NCBI RefSeq assembly: GCF_000429905.1
Contig: NZ_KE386982.1
Coordinates: forward strand, 208,551-272,550
Direction of reading: 5' to 3'
DNA: 64,000 nucleotides
From: Desulfatibacillum aliphaticivorans DSM 15576
GTDB taxonomy: Bacteria; Desulfobacterota; Desulfobacteria; Desulfobacterales; Desulfatibacillaceae
Numbering within the stretch: position 1 is the first letter of the stretch; every line of letters starts with the position of its first letter. Of the stretch, positions 24,487-34,573 are shown in pieces. The position numbers were made by a program, and so were the translations under genes. Under the pieces are notes generated by a model. The model saw only the letters and a list, made by a program, of their open reading frames with translations. It was not told the origin of the DNA and did no database searches.

Positions 24487-26395
24487 GGGCATTGCCTTTA
24501 AACTCAATTTGTGGATCCTGACGAGTGTGACCCTGATTTTCGCGGTCATATTCACCTACACGTATTTGTTCACGCGGGACATGCTCATCGCGAAAATCGA
24601 GCAAAGCGCTCTTGATTTGGCTCGGGCCACTTCCGAGGATATTGACGCCGTTTTGCTTTCCGTGGAAAAAACCCCGGAAAACATAGCCGTCGCCATGGAG
24701 CAGTTTCGTCCCCAAAGCGGAGCTTTTACGGGCCTGATTCAGGAAACCATCAAGCGCAGCCCGGAAATCTACGGCGCCACGGTGGCTTTCGAACCCTGGG
24801 AGTACAGTACAAACATTCGGTACTTCGCCCCCTATTACTATAAAGGCAGGGACGGCAAGGTCGAATTCACCTACATCCCCTATGACTACATTTACGAAGA
24901 TTGGTACCAGATCCCCAAAGAACTGGACGAGCCGGTGTGGAGCGAGCCCTATTTTGACGAAGGCGCGGGCAATATCCTCATGTCCACCTATTCGGTTCCC
25001 TTTTACGACCTGAACAGCCCTGAAAAGAAGTTATGGGGCGTTACCACGGCGGACATCTCCCTGGCTTGGCTCCAGGAAATCGTCCAGGCAATTAAAATCG
25101 GAGAGACCGGATACGGCTTTCTCATCACTAAAAACGGAACCTTTGTCACGCATCCAAACTCCCGCCTGATTATGAACGAAACCATTTTCAGCCTGGCCGA
25201 GGGCAAAGGCGACGCGCGGCTGCGCGAGATCGGCCGGCGCATGATTGCAGGCGAGACCGGGTTCGTGTCCCTGAACTGCGAATTTTCAGGCAAGCCCTGC
25301 TGGCTGGTCTACAACCCCTTGTCTTCCAATGAATGGTCCCTGGGCGTCATGTTTCCCAAAGAAGAACTCATGGCTGACGTGTTCCGCCTGAATAAAATCG
25401 TCATCGGCCTGGGCGCCGCCGGCTTCATTTTGATCATGTTTCTTATCGCCGCCATTTCAGGAACCATTACGCGCCCCCTCAGGGCCTTGACCAGAGTGGC
25501 CGAGGACGTGGCCACCGGAAACCTGGACGCGGAAATGCCCGAAGTCAAATCCCGGGACGAGGTGGCCAGCCTGGCCCACTCCCTGGATAACATGAAAACC
25601 TCCCTCAAGGATTACATTCGGGATCTCACGGACCTTACCGCCGCCAAGGAAAGAATCGAAAGCGAACTTCAGATCGCCCGGGACATCCAGATGGGCATCC
25701 TGCCCAAGGTCTTTCCGCCCTTCCCGGAGCGGGACGACTTCGCCCTCTACGCCGATGTGGAGCCCGCCAAGGAAGTAGGCGGCGATTTGTACGACTTTTT
25801 TTTCATCGACGAGGAGCGCCTGTGCGTCACCCTGGGAGACGTGTCCGGCAAGGGCGTGCCTGCGGCGCTCTTCATGACCATCACCCAGACCCTCATTAAA
25901 ACCCGGGCCACGCAAAATCTTTCCGCGGGAGAAGTGATTGCATGGGTGAACCACGACCTGGCCCAGGAAAACCCCTCCTTTATGTTTGTGACCATGTTCT
26001 TCGGGATTTTCAACGTGAAGACCGGAGACCTGGATTACGTCATTGCAGGACACAACCCGCCTTACATCGTCCGCGCCAACGGAGACCTGGAAATGATGCC
26101 CTCCACCAAAGGCATGGCCCTGGGCATCCGGGAGGAGGCCCAGTACTCCGCGGCCAAGGTTACGCTTAGCCAGGGGGACATGCTTTTCCTGTACACCGAC
26201 GGCGTCACCGAAGCCATGGATCCCCACAACGACCTTTTCTCCGAGGAGCGCCTGGAGAATATCCTCAAGGAGCACGGACTAATGAAGGTGGGAGACCTCA
26301 TCAAGCACATCTTTGCCGAGGTGCATTCATTTGCCGACACCGCTCCCCAGGCCGACGACATCACCATGCTGGCCCTTCGCTACACGCCGGAGTAG
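24467..26395 (+). CDS. Membrane sensor phosphatase: Cache - HAMP - PP2C (SpoIIE/RsbU type)
   Basis: A 642-aa signalling protein. TM1 at about 15-37 is followed by an extracytoplasmic Cache region to about 310 (with IGETGYGFLITKNGTFVTHP), TM2 at about 312-335 (IVIGLGAAGFILIMFLIAAI), HAMP, a short coiled coil and a PP2C-type serine phosphatase from about 405. Metal-binding residues are visible in EVGGDLYDFF, LGDVSGKGVPAALFM, LYTDGVTEAMD and ADDITMLAL. Such enzymes dephosphorylate anti-anti-sigma factors of the SpoIIAA/RsbV type; no such partner is adjacent. The start lies inside the binding-protein gene (20-nt overlap), implying translational coupling and a shared function. An ATG 21 nt further upstream is possible. 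Confidence 0.9.
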   Translation: MMKTTNRGIAFKLNLWILTSVTLIFAVIFTYTYLFTRDMLIAKIEQSALDLARATSEDIDAVLLSVEKTPENIAVAMEQFRPQSGAFTGLIQETIKRSPEIYGATVAFEPWEYSTNIRYFAPYYYKGRDGKVEFTYIPYDYIYEDWYQIPKELDEPVWSEPYFDEGAGNILMSTYSVPFYDLNSPEKKLWGVTTADISLAWLQEIVQAIKIGETGYGFLITKNGTFVTHPNSRLIMNETIFSLAEGKGDARLREIGRRMIAGETGFVSLNCEFSGKPCWLVYNPLSSNEWSLGVMFPKEELMADVFRLNKIVIGLGAAGFILIMFLIAAISGTITRPLRALTRVAEDVATGNLDAEMPEVKSRDEVASLAHSLDNMKTSLKDYIRDLTDLTAAKERIESELQIARDIQMGILPKVFPPFPERDDFALYADVEPAKEVGGDLYDFFFIDEERLCVTLGDVSGKGVPAALFMTITQTLIKTRATQNLSAGEVIAWVNHDLAQENPSFMFVTMFFGIFNVKTGDLDYVIAGHNPPYIVRANGDLEMMPSTKGMALGIREEAQYSAAKVTLSQGDMLFLYTDGVTEAMDPHNDLFSEERLENILKEHGLMKVGDLIKHIFAEVHSFADTAPQADDITMLALRYTPE

Positions 26396-26404
26396 GGAGG
26401 CCGT

Positions 26405-26667
26405 GGCAGGATGCTTGTCGGGTCGCTTCGCTCTGGATTTTTGGCTTTCCTATCTCTTGCGCCAGATCAAACGCCTCCGGATCCCAAATATATCCTGAAT
26501 CGCTCCGCGTGACCCCACCTGTATTTGCCAATAAAGATAGTTGGTTATATCGCAGGTCGGGTCACGCGAAGCTCTTAAATTGCATTTGAATCCCAAAGAT
26601 GTCGTTTCGCCGCATCCGAATCAAAAACATAATAAGCTCGTGCGCAACGACCCGACATTTTCCTGCC
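26405..26667. repeat. 263-bp degenerate palindromic element
   Basis: The non-coding stretch 26396-26962 contains a nested inverted repeat with one centre (near 26536). Outer arms 26405-26431 and 26641-26667 share GGCAGGA, TGTCGGGTCG and a following CGC. Inner arms 26506-26521 and 26553-26568 pair at 15 of 16 positions (CGCGTGACCC and GGGTCACGCG being perfect). The sequence between the arms is also weakly similar, so the whole unit looks like a decayed long palindrome or miniature mobile element, able to fold as one long hairpin in either strand. No open frame within it is credible. Confidence 0.65.
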
Positions 26668-26781
26668 TTGCCAGTGCCACCCAAAAAAACAAGCCCCGCG
26701 CCAATATCGACGCCGCACCGGCGCCGCCCCTCCTCAAAAAAAAACGCAGAGCAAGCCCTGACCTGTATTGTTTAGCAAATC

Positions 26782-26811
26782 CTCAAACGTCAAACGTAGA
26801 TTTGACCCCAT
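26782..26811 (-). repeat. 30-bp dispersed repeat, copy 2
   Basis: The exact reverse complement of 17430-17459. It lies 115 nt beyond the palindromic element and about 150 nt upstream of the SDR gene. Poly-A runs and GC-rich stretches separate it from the palindrome, with no gene between. Confidence 0.85.
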
Positions 26812-26829
26812 GTTTATTCGAACTTGCCC

Positions 26830-26879
26830 TTGACAGGGGCGTTTAAAGCGGACAAGATTAATTTTTACGATCGTGTAAA
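26830..26879 (+). promoter_or_regulatory. Weak promoter with adjoining palindrome upstream of an SDR gene
   Basis: A perfect TTGACA (26830-26835) is followed at 17 nt only by a poor -10 (CAAGAT). Just downstream, TTTAC-N6-GTAAA (26864-26879) with a central ACGATCGT forms a 16-bp palindrome, a plausible operator or activator site about 85 nt before the SDR start codon. Confidence 0.35.
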
Positions 26880-26962
26880 GAAGCCGGATTTTTGTTTGAC
26901 GACTCAAGGGATATTATGACAATTCCGCCCCCTTCTTCGGCGGATTAAACAAGGAGAAAAAG

Positions 26963-27739
26963 ATGATTGATGCACTGTTTTCCATGAAAGGCAAGATTTG
27001 CCTGGTCACCGGCGGGTCCAGGGGGCTTGGCTATTACATGGCTCAGGGATTTTTGGAAGCCGGGGCCGCCCGCGTATATATTACGGCCAGGAAAGCGCCT
27101 GCCTGCCTGGAGGCGGCGGAGGAGCTCTCAAAGTTCGGCGAGTGCATCGCCATCCCCGGAGACGTGGGCGGGCTGGAAGGCATCCAGGCTCTGGCCGCCC
27201 GAATTTCCGAAAAGGAAGACAGCCTGGACGTGCTGGTAAATAATGCCGGCGCGGCCTGGGGCGCGCCTATTGACGCCTTCCCGGAAAAAGGTTGGGACAA
27301 GGTGATGGACCTGAACGTCAAGTCTCCGTTTTTCATGACACAGGCCTTTTTGGCCTTGCTCAAAAAGGGAAAAAACGCGGAAAACACCGCCAGCGTCGTC
27401 AATATCGGCTCCATAGCCGGGATTGTGGGCGACAGCCTTTCCAGTTACAGCTACGGACCGAGCAAGGCAGCCATCCACCAATTGACGCGGAACCTGGCAA
27501 AGGATTTGGCGGATGACCACATCCGGGTTAACGCCATTGCGCCGGGCCGGTTTTTCTCCAAAATGACCGAATACGTCAGCAAGGACAAAGCGGCCTACGA
27601 GGCGGAGTGCAAGGAAATTCCTCTGCACCGCTGGGGAAGCGCCGAGGACATCGCCGGGGTGGCCGTCATGCTTTGCAGCAGGGCTGGGGCCTATATGACC
27701 GGCCAGATCGTCCCCATCGACGGCGGCAGCTCTCTGTGA
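26963..27739 (+). CDS. Short-chain dehydrogenase/reductase, FabG/RhlG-like
   Basis: A 258-aa classical SDR with the Rossmann motif VTGGSRGLGYYMAQGF, an arginine after beta-2 (YITARK) that suggests NADP(H), NNAGAAWG, the catalytic Ser in IGSIAGIVG, and YGPSK as the YxxxK pair. The C-terminal APGRFFSKM and MTGQIVPIDGG blocks are standard. Such enzymes reduce 3-oxoacyl groups or other ketones. AAGGAG precedes the ATG. It is a single-gene unit bounded upstream by the repeat region and downstream by a hairpin shared with the convergent VWA gene. Substrate unknown. Confidence 0.88.
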   Translation: MIDALFSMKGKICLVTGGSRGLGYYMAQGFLEAGAARVYITARKAPACLEAAEELSKFGECIAIPGDVGGLEGIQALAARISEKEDSLDVLVNNAGAAWGAPIDAFPEKGWDKVMDLNVKSPFFMTQAFLALLKKGKNAENTASVVNIGSIAGIVGDSLSSYSYGPSKAAIHQLTRNLAKDLADDHIRVNAIAPGRFFSKMTEYVSKDKAAYEAECKEIPLHRWGSAEDIAGVAVMLCSRAGAYMTGQIVPIDGGSSL

Positions 27740-27769
27740 GGATAGATACGTTTTTATTGCTGTATAAAA

Positions 27770-27798
27770 ATCCCCGGACGGCATGGCCGTCCGGGGAT
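27770..27798 (-). terminator. Intrinsic terminator between convergent SDR and VWA genes
   Basis: A perfect 13-bp GC-rich stem (27770-27782 with 27786-27798) with a 3-nt loop. On the minus strand it is followed by TTTTTATA, so it should end the VWA transcript; on the plus strand the tail is A-rich, but the hairpin may still act for the SDR gene. Confidence 0.85.
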
Positions 27799-27817
27799 TA
27801 AAAATCATTACAGGTTG

Positions 27818-30364
27818 TTAGATGGCCAGGGTATTGTAGATATCCATGACTTCCTCAGACAGGTTATATAGGGCTTCCTGGATAGCTTCCTTGGGCGCCT
27901 TTTTTTTCAGCAGTTTGTTCAGGGCCTCCACCTGGCTCCGCGCCGCCTCGATGCGGGGCAGGAGGTCCGGGCGATCCTGCTTTCCGGCCTGCTCTTCGCA
28001 AGTATTGAGGCGACGATTCAGGGTGTCGGAATTGCGCCTGGCCTGCAGAGGGTACACGCGGCCCAGGGTCCACTCCTCCTGATTGTAAGGCATCTTGGAG
28101 GGGGTGTAATCCTCCTGCTCCTCATCCGCGCCCATTCCGGAAGCTCCGATCATGTCTTCGTCAATCCGGGCGCCCACCTGAGCTCGGGGCTGTATGCCGG
28201 TCTGCACCCCGGGCGGAACTCCGGCCCCGGAAAAGGTCTCATTTGCCGGGGCTGCAGCCTGGGCGGGGGATTCCTTGGGAACGACGCCTGCCTGCTTCAA
28301 TTGATCCGCAGTCGCCTGCAGTTGCGCCATGCCCTGAGCCTGGGCCGCAGCGGCCTGGGCCTGGATGGCCTGAACGTCAGGAACGGATGATCCTGCAGCT
28401 TGCTCCACGGTTGCGGAAGATGAAGGCGGCGCCTCCGGAGCTTCGGATGTTTCGGGCTGCTGAGGAGCGTCAAAATCCACGGTTTTGCGAACGGTTTCCC
28501 CGGCTTTGATCTCCACCTTAAAGGTTCTCTTGGATTTGTCGCCCCAATCGTCCCGTATTTCTATGGAATAAACGCCAGGCAGGACTTCAAACTTGGACGG
28601 CGCGTTTTCCGTGCTGTCATCCCGGACCACCTCTCCGTCCGGCTTGGTCAACTCCACGGCGGCGTAAAAGAGTTTTCCGTTTCTAATGGGAGAGACCTCC
28701 AGGACGCCGGACTCAAAGGAAACCTCCTTTTTAATTGTTTGGCTCGAGAGAATTTCGATTTCACCCAGGTCCATAACGGCCTTGGTTCCCCATTCGTCCG
28801 AGATCTGGACGGAGTATTTTCCCGGGGGCAGTTCAAACTTGGCTGGCGTGCTTGAGGTGCTGTACTTCATCAGGCTTTTGCCTTGCAGGGTCTTGGTCTT
28901 TACGGCAGCGTCAAACAGTTCTCCTTTTTTCCGGGGATAAACCTCCAGAAAGCCGGACTCGAAGGCCGCTTCCTTTTTCACCGTCTGGCCCGGGATAATC
29001 GTAACTTCGCCAAGGTCAATAATGGCGTCGGTTCCCCAAGCGTCCCGCACCGTGATGGAATATTGGCCGGGGAGCAGTTCGAACTTGGCGGGCCTGGTTT
29101 CGGTGCTGTTGTCGCTTTTCTCTTCCCCTTGCGGAGTCTTGACTATCACAGCCGCGCTAAACAGTTTCCCCTGCTTCATTGGGAATAATTGCAGGAAGCC
29201 GGTCTCGAAGACGGCTTCCTTTTTGACCGTCTCGCCAGGGACAACGATGACCTCGCCCAGATCAATAATAGAGTCGGTTCCCCAGGCGTCCCTGACTGAG
29301 ACCGTGTAGGCGCCCTCTTCCAGATCGAATGCGGCGGTCCTTGTTTCAGTGCTGTTATCGCGAAAATCCTGGCCGTTGGAACCTTTGACTTCCACGGCGG
29401 CGGAAAACAGCATGCCTTCTTTGATAGGGGAGACCTCCAGCCTGCCGGCGCCGAATTTCGCGGTGATCTCCGTGACGTCATTTTCCGTGACCTCCACGGC
29501 CTTGAACAGCTTGTGGGGATGAGAATCCTGGACCCATGCATCAATGACTTTGACGTCGTACACCCCGGGCGGCAGGGCGAAACTCGCCGGGCGGGTTTTC
29601 GTGGACTGGCCCTGCATCACTTCTTCGCCGGTTTGCGGGTTTAAGACCACGACCTGCACATCCAGCGGCTTTCCGTTAAGCAGGGCGGATACTTTGAGGT
29701 TTTTTTCCACGGTTTTTTCAATGACCGTGGTCAGAGCCTCCTTGAGTTTGTCTGCATTGGAAGCCGGAAAATACTCCCCGTCCCCTGCGGCGGCCATGCA
29801 CTTCAGTTCCTCCTCGGTCTCACCTCCCACGTCAAAGCCCACCACATGCATGACAAAGTTAATTCCCAGTTTTTTGAGTTCAGCCACAAAGGCGCAGGGT
29901 TCGGGATCGCAGGTTTCCTTGCCGTCGGAAACAAGCAGGATGGTGGTTTCGTCCTCCAGATGCTTGATGGCCTCGGCGGTCAGGCGGATGGACCGCAGCA
30001 TGGGCGTCTTGCCCTTGGGATTGATGGCCTTGATCTTTTCAATAAAGGCCTGTTTGTCTATGGGGCCTAAAGGGATGAGGGTTTCCAGGTCGTCGCAATC
30101 CCCTTTGCGGCGGTGGCCGTAGACCGTAAGCCCGACATTGATGTCGTCGGGCAAATCGTTGACTATGCCTTCCATGACTTCTTTAGCAATGGTGATTTTT
30201 GCCTTGCCCTCTATTTGCCCCCACATGCTGCCTGAAGCATCGAAAATCAAAATAAGGTTGCTTCCAGGAGACGCAGCATTTGCCAAATTTAATTCCATGG
30301 GAAAAACAAATGCTAACAATAAAACCAATAAAATTAAACTCTTTAAGGATTTTTTCATACGCAT
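27818..30364 (-). CDS. Secreted von Willebrand factor A protein with tandem beta-domains
   Basis: An 848-aa exported protein. A signal peptide (about 1-30, ending NLANA) precedes a VWA domain at about 34-235 with the metal-site motif DASGSMW. Then come five tandem domains of about 80 residues from about 222 to 628: the last four share a RxGxLFxAAV opening, a GxYSIxVRDxWG core and end in a KKEA-F strand, resembling small carboxypeptidase-regulatory-like beta-sandwiches. An Ala/Gln/Pro-rich low-complexity segment (about 635-760) and a helical C-terminus follow. ATG 30364 is used because GGAAAGG lies just upstream. VWA domains bind proteins through a metal ion; a surface adhesion or envelope-integrity role is inferred. 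It is a lone gene. Confidence 0.87.
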   Translation of the reverse strand: MRMKKSLKSLILLVLLLAFVFPMELNLANAASPGSNLILIFDASGSMWGQIEGKAKITIAKEVMEGIVNDLPDDINVGLTVYGHRRKGDCDDLETLIPLGPIDKQAFIEKIKAINPKGKTPMLRSIRLTAEAIKHLEDETTILLVSDGKETCDPEPCAFVAELKKLGINFVMHVVGFDVGGETEEELKCMAAAGDGEYFPASNADKLKEALTTVIEKTVEKNLKVSALLNGKPLDVQVVVLNPQTGEEVMQGQSTKTRPASFALPPGVYDVKVIDAWVQDSHPHKLFKAVEVTENDVTEITAKFGAGRLEVSPIKEGMLFSAAVEVKGSNGQDFRDNSTETRTAAFDLEEGAYTVSVRDAWGTDSIIDLGEVIVVPGETVKKEAVFETGFLQLFPMKQGKLFSAAVIVKTPQGEEKSDNSTETRPAKFELLPGQYSITVRDAWGTDAIIDLGEVTIIPGQTVKKEAAFESGFLEVYPRKKGELFDAAVKTKTLQGKSLMKYSTSSTPAKFELPPGKYSVQISDEWGTKAVMDLGEIEILSSQTIKKEVSFESGVLEVSPIRNGKLFYAAVELTKPDGEVVRDDSTENAPSKFEVLPGVYSIEIRDDWGDKSKRTFKVEIKAGETVRKTVDFDAPQQPETSEAPEAPPSSSATVEQAAGSSVPDVQAIQAQAAAAQAQGMAQLQATADQLKQAGVVPKESPAQAAAPANETFSGAGVPPGVQTGIQPRAQVGARIDEDMIGASGMGADEEQEDYTPSKMPYNQEEWTLGRVYPLQARRNSDTLNRRLNTCEEQAGKQDRPDLLPRIEAARSQVEALNKLLKKKAPKEAIQEALYNLSEEVMDIYNTLAI

Positions 30365-30740
30365 GAGAACCTTTCCGACAGTAAAAAATTCTTGTCCCAA
30401 GCAATACGCGGCATAAAGCCCGCCCATTGCACAAATCTAGCCTGAACGCTAGCCAGGAAACCCCGATCCCCTCAAATCGAGCCTGCCGAGAGATGGCAGT
30501 ATAGCGGTCTAATGGTGTAAACCGCAGGCGAAATTTTTAAAACGGTGTCTTTTACTTAATGATCGGGAATTAATTCAGATATTTTAGACAAAGGCAAGCC
30601 CTTTTTTGTAATATAAGAGACCTTACAAAACGCAAAGAGCGGCGCTTCCGGTTAAGGAAACGCCGCCCGAGTATTTCTGACGTTGGCTTTTTCTATCTGT
30701 TTCTACGGCGAAAGCCGAAAAAAAAACATCCAGCCGATTC
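30365..30740. other. Non-coding gap between the VWA gene and katG
   Basis: 376 nt without a credible gene. It should carry the VWA promoter on the minus strand. The only structure I see is the hairpin at 30640-30665 near the katG side. A GG-N10-GC pair near 30430-30445 is too poor to call sigma-54. Confidence 0.6.
30640..30665 (-). terminator. Possible terminator of the perR-katG transcript
   Basis: A 10-bp stem with one mismatch (CGGCGcTTCC with GGAAaCGCCG) and a 6-nt loop, 76 nt beyond the katG stop. The minus-strand tail (CTCTTTGCGTTTTG) is only moderately T-rich. Confidence 0.4.
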
Positions 30741-32947
<2,207 letters not shown>

Positions 32948-32951
<4 letters not shown>

Positions 32952-33427
32952 GACGTGTCCTCCTTTTGGGCTATAGGGTTAGGCTTGGCTGCGCATTGCT
33001 TGCATATTCCAACGACTTCCAAATGGGCTCTGTTTATGGAACCAAAGTCTTTGACGGATTCGGGGATCTTTATCCCATCCAACTCCTCGCTGTAAAAATC
33101 CCGCGTCAAACCGCAACGGGAACAAACAAAATGATGGTGGTTTTCCATGTTGGCGTCAAACCGGGTCCTGTCCCGGGATGCTCCAAGGGTGGAGATCAAA
33201 CCCAAATCAAGAAGCATCCACATGGTCCTGTACACCGTATCCAGCGACACCGTCGGAAGGCGTTCGCGCACTCGCTCATAAACCGTTTCGACATCCGGGT
33301 GATCAACGGACGAAGCAATCTCCCGGAAAATCTCCAACCGCTGGATGGTTTTTTTGACCCCGGCCTCGCTGATGGCTTTTTCAAAACGGGCCATTCGTTC
33401 ATTTGTTTCCCTGAACGATATCTCCAT
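32948..33427 (-). CDS. perR: Fur family peroxide regulator (PerR)
   Basis: A 159-aa Fur-family metalloregulator. The DNA-binding helix region is PTVSLDTVYRTMWMLLDLGL (about 50-70), the metal-site histidines are in ENHHHFVCSRCG, and two CxxC pairs (CSRC and CKQC) form the structural zinc site. The operon with katG and the HHHF spacing indicate PerR rather than iron-sensing Fur. ATG 33427 follows AAGGA by 8 nt; a TTG 6 codons upstream is less likely. PerR with iron represses its targets until peroxide oxidises its histidines, and the palindrome over the -10 box of its own promoter fits autoregulation. Confidence 0.9.
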
Positions 33428-33465
33428 ATTTGAATCCTTCTGCAATTGATAATCGGTCTTATTTA

Positions 33466-33494
33466 AGAATATATTCTGATTAGAGTGGTGTCAA
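33466..33494 (-). promoter_or_regulatory. perR-katG promoter with overlapping palindromic operator
   Basis: On the minus strand TTGACA (33494-33489) is followed by a 15-nt spacer to TATATT or a 17-nt spacer to TATTCT. The -10 region coincides with a perfect 12-bp palindrome, AGAATATATTCT (33466-33477), about 40 nt before the perR ATG. This AT-rich palindrome is of Per-box character, though not an exact match to the Bacillus consensus. Confidence 0.6.
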
Positions 33495-33870
33495 GATAAG
33501 TTTCGTTGGTTTTTCATTAAAATCATGTTGCATTTTGTTTTAACTGATAAAGTATTAAGTTAACGTGCAAATGCGCCCGTAACCCGTAATGGATTCCATG
33601 GGGGGCGCCTGAAGGCCGCGTCCATTTTTTAACCGATTTGCCCACCAGTTTCTCTTTTTCGCAGGGCGGAGGTAAAGCGTTTTTTTTAGCTTTTCAATAT
33701 GTCTGAGAGGCGTTATTTCGGCCCTAAATTTTGGCAAGCCACGGGCATTGGGGGAAGTTTTTCCAATAAGTCCTTGCAGATCGGGGCTTTTTTCGGCATG
33801 ACTTAGGATGCAGCATGGACCTGCGCACTTTTAACGCCTTTTTTGAAAGGAATAGACAAGAGAGTTTTAC
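33495..33870. other. Non-coding gap upstream of the cysteine-cluster gene
   Basis: 376 nt, AT-rich on the left (33495-33560), with several poly-T runs near 33680. I see no gene, convincing hairpin or repeat. A 60-codon minus-strand frame in it lacks an RBS and family resemblance. Confidence 0.5.
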
Positions 33871-34512
33871 ATGCCGAAAAAGAAGAAATCCCCCGGACCA
33901 ACATCCCGACTGGTATTTCCCCAAGACGAACAAAAACACGACTGGCTTTCCCTTCTGTTGGAAGGCTACTTCATAACGGACCAAGGGGTGGCCAAAGGCA
34001 TTGAGCTCATGGAAAAGCAGGGCGCGAAACTGGCCTGCGCCAAAGGGTGTTCGCACTGCTGCGCCACGCACAGGTCCATTCCCGCCTATCCCCTGGAGCT
34101 GATCGGCATCACCTGGTATTGCACGGAAAAGCTGGAGGAGCCTTTTCGCACTCCCTTGTTGACCCAACTCATGGAGCACAAACACGGAGACGCCTGCGCT
34201 TTTCTGATCGACGGGGTTTGCTCCATCCACCCGTTGCGGCCCATGGCGTGCCGGCAGTTCAACGTATTCAACAAGCCTTGCGAGATTGACGAGGACGCCT
34301 ATTACACCCGCCGCAAGGACGTTATGAACCCCATCAAAAAATACACCAACAAGGCGTTTTCCGTTATGATGCCGTTTTACGGAGTGACGGACCGGGCTCA
34401 AAAGCGCCATGTGGTGGAAAACGGCCTCATGCACAACATGGCCAAGGACATGCAAAACCTCAACTGGGCCAGCCTCGCCCGCAAGATGATGGAGTTTGAC
34501 GCGCAAAGCTAG
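33871..34512 (+). CDS. YkgJ family cysteine-cluster protein
   Basis: A 213-aa protein with the YkgJ-type zinc- or iron-chelating pattern: CAKGCSHCC near residue 54 and, further on, CSIHPLRPMACRQFNVFNKPC (quoted here as CSIHPLRPMACRQF and KPC). Four conserved cysteines in this spacing define the family; many members modify or assemble metal sites, but no activity is established for this subgroup. An N-terminal basic stretch (MPKKKKS) and a helical C-terminus are seen. It stands alone, in line with the downstream Fic gene after 61 AT-rich nucleotides. Confidence 0.82.
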   Translation: MPKKKKSPGPTSRLVFPQDEQKHDWLSLLLEGYFITDQGVAKGIELMEKQGAKLACAKGCSHCCATHRSIPAYPLELIGITWYCTEKLEEPFRTPLLTQLMEHKHGDACAFLIDGVCSIHPLRPMACRQFNVFNKPCEIDEDAYYTRRKDVMNPIKKYTNKAFSVMMPFYGVTDRAQKRHVVENGLMHNMAKDMQNLNWASLARKMMEFDAQS

Positions 34513-34573
34513 TTGAGATATAATTACTTATATTTGTCAATATTTCATATTTTTATAGAAATTGGAAAAGGCG

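Noticed and set aside
26541..26846. 101-codon plus-strand frame in the palindrome region
   Set aside because: Non-ATG start, no RBS, low-complexity product, and it runs through both repeat elements.
30425..30446. Minus-strand GG-N10-GC (AGGCTAGATTTGTGCA) before the VWA gene
   Set aside because: Both boxes deviate at key positions; much weaker than the site at 47626.
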